Below, piece after piece: positions 24,222-34,746 of a stretch of DNA of 64,000 nucleotides. The first letter of the stretch is position 1. The number at the start of each line of letters is the position of its first letter. Source of the stretch: Pleurostoma richardsiae (taxonomy: Eukaryota; Ascomycota; Sordariomycetes; Calosphaeriales; Pleurostomataceae); contig JANBVO010000049.1 in the NCBI GenBank assembly GCA_030052745.1, positions 186,001 to 250,000 on the forward strand, given 5' to 3'. The translations under genes were made by a program, and so were the position numbers. The notes beneath the pieces were generated by a model. The model did not search any database, had not been told where the DNA came from, and saw only the letters and a program-made list of their open reading frames with translations.

Positions 24222-25119
24222 AGGAGCCTGAGGATGTTGTTCTTCTTGTTTTTGGTTCGATTCAATGACGACGACAGTTATGAGCCGCAGTTCTTTTGGT
24301 TCCTCTTCATGACGAGTTACGCCCCGAATATTCCCCCAAGATTGCTAGGCTGCGAGGTGGACCATACATACATACATACCCCAGGGGTGTTTCATGGTGT
24401 GAGCATACCCGGAATACCGTCCTCAATAGGACGAAGACTTTATGTAGTGAAGACATAGGTAGAGAACTGCTGTTTACGGGAAGATGTGAGGACTTGTTCC
24501 GAATATTGACTAGAGGGACTTGTCTGTACCACCAGTTCACATAGAAGACAAGAAGTATGTTTTACTCGCATGTTCCTCGCCTACACCAGTGGGACATGTG
24601 CCTAGGTGGAAGATAGAAGCTCCTACATGCTTTGTCAGAATCCTCGACGGACAGTTGTAGAGCTATTCACATAGTAGACCTGAGATCTTGAAGAGAGGCA
24701 TTGTCGGATATCAATATTGCTCTGTTATGGATATGCTTCCAGATAATGCGTTAACAATTTCCGTCGTCTCGTAGATGAAGTCAGAGTGGGACTTGCAGGG
24801 TTCACACGCTAACCGCCTAGCGTCCAAATGATTGGAGCTTCGAGAGCTCCTGCATCAAAGCATTCGCGTCGGATAAACGCGCCAGCCAAGGCAACCCGGA
24901 ACGGACTGTTGGCTTAATCAAACAAAGGGGAGACCGGCCCGACGACGACGACGACGACGACGACGGCGACGGTGACGGCGGCGGTGACTGCGAAACGATA
25001 GGACGAAAGAACACAAGTCCATCGCAGACGAAGAGTCGACATCACATTCTGTTGGGCACAGATAACCCGGCACGCACGATGCCCGGCCCCTGAAGCCTAC
25101 CATCACCATCACCACCACG
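24222..25119. other. Intergenic, HMG gene to dynactin
   Basis: About 900 bases with no supported gene. A GAC repeat lies 155 bases before the dynactin start and is probably in its 5' leader. Confidence 0.5.
24941..24964. repeat. (GAC)8 trinucleotide repeat
   Basis: Eight perfect GAC copies that decay into GGCGACGGTGACGGC-like units up to about 24990. They lie in the probable 5' leader of the p150Glued gene. Confidence 0.85.
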
Positions 25120-28100
25120 ATGTCGGAGCTGGCAGTCGGACAGATCATCCGGCTCAACAACGGCCGCACCGCCGTCATCCGCTTCCTCGGCTCTACCGAG
25201 TTCTCTGATGGCGTCTGGGTAGGCGTCGAGCTCGAGGACGACAGCGGCAAGAATGATGGCAGCGTCCAGGGCACGAGATACTTCGAGTGCCGCATGGGGC
25301 GCGGCATGTTCGTCCGCCCGCATACCGTCACGGTTGTTGCCCAGCCGCCTCCGCCTGCTGCTAGGACCGCCAATAGACCCAGCAGCAGACCGAGTAGCAT
25401 GTTCACCGGACGAGCTTCTTCTGCAGCCTCGGACCCGAGCCTACCCAAGCGAATGAGCCTGAACGCACCCAGCCCCAGCCCCGTGCCGAGGACTTCACGA
25501 CCGTCCAGCATAGCGAGAGTATGTGCAGAGTCTTTTTGAGTGAACACGAGAAGAGATCATCTATACTTAGAAGGAGAGCTGGAACTGACTTGTGCCATCT
25601 CTAGTCTCCTACAAAGTCGCCTACGAAACAATTAGGAAGCACGGCGACAAGCGCATCTACCTCGCGAACAGCCACACCCTCGAATGCCGCCCGAGTCCCC
25701 TCTACCTCTGCCAAAGTGCGACCATCCATCGGGGGCTCTAGAACATCTATGGGACCACCTGCCGTTCCTGCTTCGAGGGTGGGCCGACAGTCGTCCATAT
25801 CTTCTGCAACGTCACGGGCCAGCACAGCTCCCGCGAAGCCACCAGGCGCCCGGTTGTCTCTAGCTAGTGGAAGGAATATATCAGGTGCTAGGACGGCATC
25901 AGGTACCCCTCAGTCTGGGGCCGAGAATGGAGCAGCTAAGAGAGGGTCGGTTGACAGGAGTGTCACGTCGCATAAGAGCAGCGACGATGAGATTATCTCG
26001 CCCAAGCCGACTAGCCCTGTTCGAACCAGAGCCGCGGCCCTTGAAAGGCTTGCATCGTCGTCCTCGGGCGCTACGCGCGCAGCACCGACTCCACCTGCCC
26101 AGAGAGGGACTCCCAATGCCGCTGCGAATAGAGAGATCGAGGACCTCAAGGCGAAGCTGCGCGTGCTAGAGCGGAAACGCATTGAGGATCGAGACAAGAT
26201 CAAGCAGCTAGACAAGGTCCAAGCGGAACGCGACAAATTCGAGCAGATTATCCAGAAGCTCCAGACCAAGTACCAGCCACAACAGCAGGAGAATAATGAC
26301 CTGCGCAGACAGCTCAAGGAGGCGGAGGCCAGGTTAGAATCGATTGAATCAATCCAAGCGGAGCATGAGTCGGCCATGGAGCTGGCAACCTTGGACCGCG
26401 AGATGGCGGAGGAGACCGCCGAAGTCCTCAAGGTCGAACTAGATGCACTGAAACAGAAGACCGAGGAGCTCGAGCTCGAAGTCGAAATCCTCCGTGAAGA
26501 GAATGCCGAGTTCACAAATGGAATGACTCCTGAAGAGAGAGCAAGCACAGGGTGGCTTCAGATGGAACGAAACAACGAAAGGCTGCGCGAAGCCCTTTTG
26601 AGGCTGCGAGACCTCGCCCAGCAGCAGGAAGAAGAGCTCCGGGACCAGATCAAGGGCCTAGAAGAAGACGTGCGCGAGTTCAACACCGTCAAGGAACAGT
26701 TTGAGGTGTCCAAGGAAAAGCTGGCGCAAGCTGAAAGTACCGTCGAGGACCTCCGGCAGCAGCTCGATACCGCGCTGGGCGCTGAGGACATGATAGAAGA
26801 TCTGACGGAGCGCAACATGACCCAAGCCGAGCAAATCGAGGAGCTGAAGGCCGTCATTGAGGATCTCGAAAGTCTCAAAGAGATCAACGACGAGCTGGAG
26901 ATCAACCATGTGCAAAACGAGAAGGAGATGCAGGAAGAGCTCGATTTCAAAGATGCCGTAATTGCTGAACAAGCAAGAAGGGCCGCTCAGCAGGAAGAGG
27001 CGCTCGAGGATATGGAGTACACTCTCTCCAGGTTCCGAGAGCTTGTGACGAGTTTGCAGAATGACCTTGAAGACATGCGAGCATCTCACGCGGTGACCGA
27101 AGCTGAGTCCGATCAGTTGAACAGTCGTTCCAGGGCCATGATGGATCTCAACATGAAGCTGCAGATCTCCGCAGCCAAGGCCCAGGTCAAGACCATCGAT
27201 CTCGAGCTGCGGCAGCTAGAGGCCGAAGAAGCGGCGCAACATCTCGAGATCGTCAAACTCTTCCTGCCCGACAGCTACCAGAGTGACCGCGACTCGGTGC
27301 TTGCTTTGCTGCGCTTTAAGAGGCTGGCATTCAAGGCAAATCTCCTGAACAACTTCATCAAGGAGCGGATCAATGGCCAGCCACATCCCGGCCATGAGGA
27401 TGACATCTTCTCGGGCTGTGACGCCGTTGATAAGTTGACGTGGGTGACGGCTATGTGCAATAGGTTTGTCAACGCTATCAGCCACTGCAATCTGGACCAG
27501 TTCTCCAAGTATGAGGGTGTACTGTACGAATTAGAACCCGTGGAGAGAGCCCTGAACGGCTGGATTGAAGGTCTCAAGAGAGGCGAGCTCAAGGAGAAGC
27601 AATGTGCAAGCGAACTGCAGCGCACCATTGCACTCATGACGCACCTGGGCGAGGTCCATATATCTGACGACGACCTGCAAAGTTTCGCAGACGATATTCA
27701 CATGAAGACTCTCCTCGTACAGAGCCATCTCGAATCTGCGGCTGCGGCGTTCTCCACGACGCGCAGCATCGTGCAGCGGACCGTTCCTCCAAGCGGCGAG
27801 GATGATGAACTCGCACAGCACTTTACGAGAAAGACTGAGACTGTCGTCACCCAGACTCGCAGCGCCAAGGTGATTGCTGGCAAGGCAGTCAGAGCCCTTG
27901 AGGAGCTTAAGCTACGTTCTCTGTCGCTCTCTCCTGAGACGCTGGAAGCGTTCGAGCAGTGCGAAGCGGCATCTAGGGAATTGGCAGAGATGGCTCGCAA
28001 CATCGGGCTAGATCTGCACTTGCTTCTCAGCGAGGAGGGCAGGACAGAGCCGTTCACTTACGTGGACGTCCAAAGCTGCGCACAGAAAACCGCCGTGAAC

Positions 28101-29204
28101 GCCACGGGCGCAAGCGAGTCGGATCTCTTCTCGGCGTATCTGTCCAAACTACGGGCACTGTCGAGCCAGATCAGCGATCTCGCCGGCGTGTGCTCAGATC
28201 TGGACCAGACCCAGGAGTTCGACCGCAGCACCGCGCCATGGATCCTACGTTCACAGGAGCTCAAGGCCAAGAAGACCATCCCTGTCGACGCGGAGGAGGA
28301 GCTCCGGCACCTCAAGGAGGAGTACAACGAGGCGCGGCGGGCCATCGCGCAGCGCGACCAGGACCTCAGCGTGGCGGCGCTCAAGATCGGCACGCTGGAG
28401 AGCCGCATGCGCGACGCGCACGCCAAGGCGGACCGCATCGCGGAGCTCGAGGCGCAGATCGAGCAGAGCAGGCAGGCGGTGGCGGGGCTGAAGGAGGACG
28501 TTGAGAAGCAGGACCGCGAGCTCAAGGCGCTCGAGGCCGACCGCGACAAGTGGAAGAAGATCGCGGGCGACAGCCGCGTGTACAGCGAGACCGCCTCGGG
28601 CAGCAAGGCCGGCGCCGAGCGCGCCGTCGCGACGGCCCGCGAGATGGACGCCCTCAGGGCGGAGATCGCCAGCCTGCAGGCGGCCGTGCGGTACCTGCGC
28701 GAGGACAACCGCCGCGCGAGGCTGACGGAGCAGCGCGGCTACGACTGGCTCGCGGAGCCACTCAGGAGGGCACCCTCGGTCGCCGAGCAGAGGAGGGCGC
28801 TCGTCGCCGCCGAGGGCAAGGACGCGCTCGGCGAGCTGGTCCGGATGGCCGCGTCGGCCAAGGTGTACGACCTGGGCTCGCTGCCCGCCGACAAGCTCGC
28901 GTGGAAGCCGGCCAGGAGCACGCCGCAGTACCACGCCGCCAGGCAGGCGGAGGACTTCGCGGCCTGGAGGAGCTGGCACGACTCGGTGCTCAAGAAGTCG
29001 GAGGTGCTGCTGGGGCAGCAGACCACCGCGCAGCAGAAGGAGAGGACGAAGAAGGAGAGGGCGACGCGCGCGGCGGCCGCGGCGAGGTTGCAGATCAGAC
29101 TCCCTGACGCGGACGGCAAGGTGATACCCGGGACCGGGAGAGGTGTACAGATTGTTGGGTCGAGGGAGTGGGAAGGTCTGCAAGGGAGACTTGCAGCTGT
29201 GTGA
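25120..29204 (+). CDS. ro-3: Dynactin p150Glued subunit
   Basis: Two exons, 25120-25518 and 25605-29204; 1,332 residues, close to the usual fungal length. Dynactin p150Glued tethers dynein to microtubules and cargo; Neurospora ropy-3 is the fungal homologue. Seen: an N-terminal CAP-Gly domain (about residues 5-70) with FSDGVWVGVELED, the GKNDG motif and GMFVRP; a Ser/Pro/Arg-rich basic linker to about 300; a long coiled coil (about 305-680) rich in Glu, Lys and Gln; the dynactin domain (about 690-950) including LFLPDSYQSDRDSVLALLRF; and a second coiled coil (about 1,040-1,200). Intron 1 (86 bases) joins the linker in frame. The 3' third is clearly more GC-rich than the middle. Confidence 0.96.
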
Positions 29205-29727
29205 GTAGGTTATGCTATATTTCTCTACGGCATTGTAAGGATGAACTTCTTGTCCAGGGGGATCGAGCATATACTACCATGTACCAAGATGTATGTACTT
29301 CAAACGCGCGATACCACCTAAAGCTCTAGCTACGACATGTCAGTTAATAAGCTGGCCACTAAAAGAACTTTTCTTTTCCTTCGAGAAGTCGCGCATGGAA
29401 CTCTGATTTTGTCTTCCTATGCTCCTTTCTATGATTTCTTTTCCATCTCAGCGAAGTTATGCGCAGGCTTGAAGAGCCGTGGGCTAGTATATCATGAACG
29501 TATACCGTCCTCGCTCCTAGTGCCGACGCACCGTCCATGGCAATTCTTTTGATACGGCGAATGTCAAGACTGACCATGATCTCGTCCAAAATGCCCCTTG
29601 CAGATATATATCGTCGCAAGAGCTTCCCCGGGCCATCCCGTCCCTTCGAAAGATGGCCCCATCGTCCACTTCGACCAGGGAGGAAAGACACTCATGCACC
29701 AAGCAGCATCACCACCTAGACCAGCTA
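29205..29727. other. Intergenic between convergent dynactin and SEC65 genes
   Basis: About 520 bases between two convergent stop codons. No gene is seen; it should hold both 3' ends. Confidence 0.55.
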
Positions 29728-30633
29728 CTAGCTCTTGCCCTTGCCCTTCTTGTCCTTCTTCGCCTTCTTCTCCTCCGCCGCGCTCCCGCTGCCGCTCCCC
29801 CCCGCCCCGGCCCCGGCCCCGGCCAGCAGGCTCTGCATGTCGCCGCCCTGCTGCATCTCCTTCATCATGTCCTTGAACAGGTTCTCGCTGACGCCGCCGC
29901 CCGTCATGGCCGGGCTGTAGTACGGCAGCAGCTCGCCCATCTTCCAGCCCCGCGGCACCGCGGGCCGCGGGTAGGGCTTGTCCGGGTCCGGTGCTGGCGC
30001 GCCCTGGATGCGCTCGCGCAGCGCGCGGCTGCTCTCCGTGACGGGGTTCTCCCGCAGGTGCTGTGCGACCAGCACGTACAAGTGGTGCTTGTTCTTGATG
30101 CTGCTCACCGCCGCCGCCTGCTGCCCGCCTTTCGACTGCTGCTGCTTCAGCGCTATCTTGACCCGCCCCGGGTTCGCCCAGTCCTTGGGGTGCAGCTTCC
30201 CCGGCTCGAAGACGGTCTGCAGGCGCAGGCGCGTGCAGGCGGCGACGATCTCGCGGGCGAGGGGGTTGCGCACGGCGAGGGAGCGGGGCACGCGGCGGCC
30301 CTCGGCGCGGGTGCGCGTGGCGTCGAAGTACACCGGGTACAGGCACTGGAAGGAGGCGTAGTCGGCGGGCGAGGAGGCGGCCTGGAAGTTCGGGGCGCCG
30401 CCGGTGCCGCTGCTGCTGGCGGAGGGGATGCTGGAGGGGTTGATGAGGTGGGACCGGGCGCCCGGGGGATGGGCGGCCGCGGCGGCGGGCTTCGAGGAGG
30501 AGGATGAGGAGGAGGGCCCGGCGACGCGGGAGCGGAGGATGTCGGAGTCGACGAAGTCGTCGATGTCGCCCTCTGAGGGGTCGGACATGTCGACGTCGCT
30601 GTCCTCGACTTCTTCTATTCGTGGGTGCGACAT
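29728..30633 (-). CDS. SEC65: Signal recognition particle subunit SEC65 (SRP19)
   Basis: An intronless gene of 301 codons with ATG at 30633. SRP19/Sec65 binds helices 6 and 8 of SRP RNA and lets SRP54 join, for cotranslational targeting to the ER. Seen: an acidic N terminus (EEVEDSDVDMSD), a Ser/Ala-rich linker, then the SRP19 domain from about residue 95 (FQCLYPVYFDATRTRAEGRR, PLAREIVAACTRL, FEPGKLHPKDWANPGRVKI) through NKHHLYVLVAQHL at about 185. The C-terminal part is a Gly-rich stretch after a Met-rich helix (NLFKDMMKEMQQGGDMQSLL) and ends in a Lys-rich tail (KKAKKDKKGKGKS), as in fungal homologues. Confidence 0.93.
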   Translation of the reverse strand: MSHPRIEEVEDSDVDMSDPSEGDIDDFVDSDILRSRVAGPSSSSSSSKPAAAAAHPPGARSHLINPSSIPSASSSGTGGAPNFQAASSPADYASFQCLYPVYFDATRTRAEGRRVPRSLAVRNPLAREIVAACTRLRLQTVFEPGKLHPKDWANPGRVKIALKQQQSKGGQQAAAVSSIKNKHHLYVLVAQHLRENPVTESSRALRERIQGAPAPDPDKPYPRPAVPRGWKMGELLPYYSPAMTGGGVSENLFKDMMKEMQQGGDMQSLLAGAGAGAGGSGSGSAAEEKKAKKDKKGKGKS

Positions 30634-31289
30634 ATTTACCCTTGTGAAGCTGTGGTGGGCGGGATGGTGATGTTGTGGGATGCAGGTGTGGTGGGGTTAG
30701 ATGAGGTCGAAATTCAGTGCCCTTTTGCCCTTCTGGAAATGGTGGGGTTCGGAGCCGTCCGTGCGTGCTCCCCTGCGGCTCGAAATTGTGGGGGCTCCCT
30801 CCTATCTACTACCTATGTACGGAGTACTACTCTACGTAACTTACAGTGGCCATGTATAGTACTCGACGGAGTTACAGTGTAGGATAACACATTACATACG
30901 TGTATTTACGGAGTAGGTGCCTCTTTCAGGTATTCGTATTTCGTATATGTCCTCAGCATGCGGCGTCTTCTCGTTAATTCTGCGGCTGGGGAGCAGAGGT
31001 GACGAGTAAGAGCGTCGATCACATAACGGCTGTCTAGCAATCTGAAGTCTGGCATCCTCGCCAACACGGCAGCGGCATCTTGATCAATCTTGACGCCCTT
31101 GGATCCCCGTGCACTTCCTCTGCCCTATCTAGGCAGGAGCAAGCACTGCATAACTGCTGGAGATGACAGCTGGTCTCCTTGAGAAAGATTATTTGAAGTA
31201 CGCGCAGAGACTGCATTTGATCGATTTTGGCGGCTCGTCGTTGAGTGGAGAGCAAATGAGTATTCATCTGCCTTGACGATCCTCTCGCT
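30634..31289. other. Intergenic, SEC65 upstream region
   Basis: About 650 bases with no supported gene. It contains two exact copies of TACGGAGTA (30818-30826 and 30907-30915), a motif that recurs in other intergenic stretches of this window. Confidence 0.5.
30818..30826 (+). promoter_or_regulatory. TACGGAGTA motif copy
   Basis: An exact copy of the recurrent 9-mer, about 190 bases upstream of the SEC65 start codon. Its function is unknown; see findings. Confidence 0.35.
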
Positions 31290-33111
31290 TTACCACACCT
31301 CTTCGATCCAGGGATAGGTTGCTCTAAACTTGGTGCCTGGGGGATGCTCCCACGGCTTGAACTTGCAGTATGGGTGAGCACACTGCCCTCCAGTCGTGCT
31401 GGGGCACTGGATTATGTCAGTGTTAGACGCAACGCTCAACAAGAAAATCCGCCGTACACCCTTGGGGGAGTAGTCCGACCCAAGAATGACGATGCAACAA
31501 TAGCCAATACAGTATCAGGGGAGGCAGGCGCAGACTCACATGATGTCCATAGATACAGTCCTTCACCTCGCAGTCCTGGCCGCTTGTGCAGGGGTTGAGG
31601 CGCGCTAGAAAGGCAATTGCGACCTTTTCTTCAGCGGACGGTTTGTATTTGTGGTCGAAACAGCAGGAGTCACCCTTTGTGCAGGGGCCTCTGAGGTAGT
31701 GGTTATTGCAAAGCTTATTTTCCTTTCTTTTCTTGATGGTGTCTAGTACGGCCTGGTTGACGACGAGAGGCGGGTCCAGCCCCCGCGACCCGGGGTTCCA
31801 GACCGGCGACGGCTTCGGGCGGGCCTGCACCTGGGCCGTCGTGCTCACGGACACTGGTGGAATTGGAAGGGAAATTTGCGGCGACGGGCTCGCGTTGCCG
31901 ATGACGGCGGAATATGAGGGAGGCGCGCTGCCTGGTAGAGGAGACATGTGTGAAATAGCGGCTAAAGGGGCAAATACAGATGTAGGAGGTGTTTGGTTCC
32001 GTTGAGTCTTATCTATGAGCTTTTCGGAACGAAACAAAGTGTCGGTGTAGTTCAGTATCTCGAGTCCGGTGGCCTTAAGCTCTCGGACGGTAGGGAAGCC
32101 CTCGAGGATGAAGACCCGCCGCCGGGTCCTCTCATCCCGTAAGATTTCGTCTAGAAACGATGCATAACCAGAGTCATGAGATATACCCAGGAGGATCTGT
32201 TTACAGTTGAGGTTCTGCAGATTCCAACGAAGAGCCTCTGGCGTTGCTGTTAGCACGGATACTCGCTCGATGTACTGACAGCATTCAGGCTATCCCACCT
32301 TTGATCTTTGTGTCGGTCCGTTCTTTACCCTGACCGATGTCAACGAAATCGAACGATGCCATGCTCTGCGAGAAGCCCAGAGTGAAGTTCTTGAGATCAG
32401 CCTCATTTACCAGGCAGCCGTCCCGCCTCATAGCCTTTGCGAGACCACCTAGGTTAGCGACGAGCTTCGCGATAACTGTGACCTCGTCGGCGTAATCAAC
32501 AAATCCCTGGAGCGCAGCTGTCCTCAGTGCGTACGCCGCCTGCTTTCCGCCGTCGACCCCCTTGTCGACGAAAGACTCCTTGAACTAGCAGGTGATGCGG
32601 GTTAGTGCCCAATATGTTCACAGCTGAGTTGCAGCGGTCGATTCGCTACCTACAAATAAACCATCGCCATCAAGTAATATGACGATGTATGGGTTGTAAT
32701 TCTGTATGCCTCAGCATCGAGTTGACCATATCGAGACAGGAGTCTACCTTTAGATGCTCATTTTCCTTGACGACGGTGCTCATGGCCGCTTCCAGCTTAT
32801 TGACGTTTTGCTGTAGGGCTCGCCTAGATTTGGTAGCATCCGTCAAGTCGAGGCTGGCATTCTGCAGTTTCTCTTGGAGGCCTCGGTTCTCCTCGCGAAG
32901 ATCCTCCTCGACATTCTTGCAGTAACGGAGGAGGTCCTAGAGGTGCAAGCTAGGTTAGCAATGGGCCACAGTGACAGAAACGAATACTGGGCAGGGAAGG
33001 GGGATGATGCCTGGGTGGTGATATACTGACTGCTATCAACTGATCGCTGGTGTCTTGATGCTGTTTCAGACCTTGGTATCTCCGGAGGAAGTCGACAAAC
33101 GAGCTGCCCAT
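31290..33111 (-). CDS. CCCH zinc-finger protein with an uncharacterised N-terminal domain
   Basis: Six exons: 33111-33031, 32936-32748, 32701-32654, 32584-32299, 32246-31540 and 31406-31290; 475 residues, frame kept at all joins. Residues 28-90 form a coiled coil. The domain from about 91 to 270 starts NYNPYIVILLDGDGLFFKES and includes LGISHDSGYASFLDEI and VFILEGFP. I believe this is the DUF7923-type domain common in Pezizomycotina. A classical C-x8-C-x5-C-x3-H finger lies at about 381-400 (CNNHYLRGPCTKGDSCCFDH). A second Cys/His cluster crosses the last intron (CEVKDCIYGHH then CPSTTGGQCAHPYCKF). An RNA-binding role is likely from the finger; no function is established. The weakest joins are the exon 1 donor (GTCAGT) and the exon 5 acceptor. 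Confidence 0.88.
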
Positions 33112-34746
33112 CTCTATATCTGCCTGCCTCTAGAGGCAGTCCTTACCAGTATTGTCGATTATCCTGAGGTCTAGACCGGGATACAATGTCCGACGTGCTG
33201 TTATCTGCATAGGATTCTTGCAAAGTAACGCGATGAAATAGTGATGGTTCGAGATGCTGAGGGGGTAGTGCTGAGCTGTAGCCTGTCAAAGCAGAGGATA
33301 GCTCTTATAGGTGTGTGTAATGGGCACGGTGGTGGGGGTTGGACAACGGCCAGAAGCGGCGTACAGAGTGGTTGGGCGCTCGGGGACCAATTTCTCTCTG
33401 GCCGGAGCAAGGGCCGGTCAGTTTTCACTGTCAGGAGATGAGCGATGACTGTCATGTTGTTGGCGACGTGAAACTCCTGGTGAATTACTGCTCCTGTAGT
33501 AAATAAAGGAAGGAAGGTAAGGTAGGTAGGTACCTAACCTTACATCCATCTGAAGGTGCGGAGGGGTACGTACTTCAGATACTGGAAACGGGAAACGGCC
33601 AATCTGATCAGTTGTGGAGCCAAGCGAAGGTACGTACCACGGTACGTAGCTTTGCCGCCAGAAATGGATTCTGGGGTCAGACAGACAGGCAGGCAGACAG
33701 GCAATGACAGGCAGGGGCCGGTGGAGTCCAGGCCCAGCGGGAGGCCAACTGCACCCCCAGCCAATCACCGAGCTTCACCGCACCAGCCAATCCGGGAGCC
33801 GAGTTAGCTGCTTTAGCGCGGATGCAAGTTTGGACTTCCAGCTGTGTTGGTGGTGGTAGTGGTGGTGGTGGCGATGGAGATGGAGATGGAAATGTCCCAG
33901 AATAACTCGCATCCACTTCTGGCTGGCTGCCATTCTGGCCGCTATTCTGGCTTCTCTATGTTCAATCCCGCATACCTCACTCCCGGCCTACTGTTTCCTG
34001 GTTTCCGGTTCCTGGTTTCTCGTCTCCTGGCTTCCCGTCTCCTGGCTTCCCGTTTCTCGGCTTCCCTTTATAGTTCCCAATTCCCGGCTCCCCTTGTGGC
34101 TTTTTCCCCAGCTCCCGCATCCTGGCTTCTTTTCCGACCCCTATATCCTGGCTCCCGGTTTCTGGCTTCCCTATCTGAACCCCCCTTTGTGCTCCCGTCG
34201 CCTGGCTTCTGGCTCCTGTGTCCCGGTTCCTGGCTTCCCGTATCCTGGCTCCGCCTTCTCCATCTCTTTTCTTGGGTCCTGTTCTGGTCTCCTTTTTAAA
34301 TGCAGCATCACGACCAATAAGATCATGGCGTTAATGGTCCTTCGGGAGAGTCCTAGTGAGACTCGCAAGGTCAAAGAACACAACGGCCCCAGGAGACGTA
34401 TCACATGCATCTCTACCAGCCCCATCCTCCAACTGTTTGTTGGGAGGCTCATGCCTTTCCTTGCTTCTTGCTGCCTACACACAAGGTCCCCTGCAGAATC
34501 ACTGCACAGCACGAAGAGCATTCTTGCCACGAAGTATGGACCGTTTATAACCAATCGTCTATGACCCCCTGGTGACTTTGAAATCCCTAGACCCAACTCC
34601 GGCGCTCCAGCTCCCCTCCCTCCAAGGCAAGCAGGGACGTGCTCCCATGTCGCACTCCCCTCACGTTCTCATGTGCTTCCTCCTCCCCCTCGCCTCCCCA
34701 TTTTGAAACCGAACCTCCCAAACAGTGATAAACAACCCATCGCCGT
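33112..34746. other. Intergenic with pyrimidine-rich minisatellite
   Basis: About 1.6 kb between the CCCH gene start and the end of the Zn2Cys6 gene. No gene is supported. It holds GGTAGGTAGGTACC-type short repeats near 33520-33535 and the degenerate minisatellite at 33990-34251. Confidence 0.5.
33990..34251. repeat. Degenerate minisatellite, about 14-15-base units
   Basis: Roughly 260 bases are made of diverged units close to CTCCTGGCTTCCCGT, with the CCTGGCT/CCTGGTT core repeated many times. The plus strand is strongly pyrimidine-rich. Unit length and sequence drift suggest an old tandem array. Confidence 0.8.
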
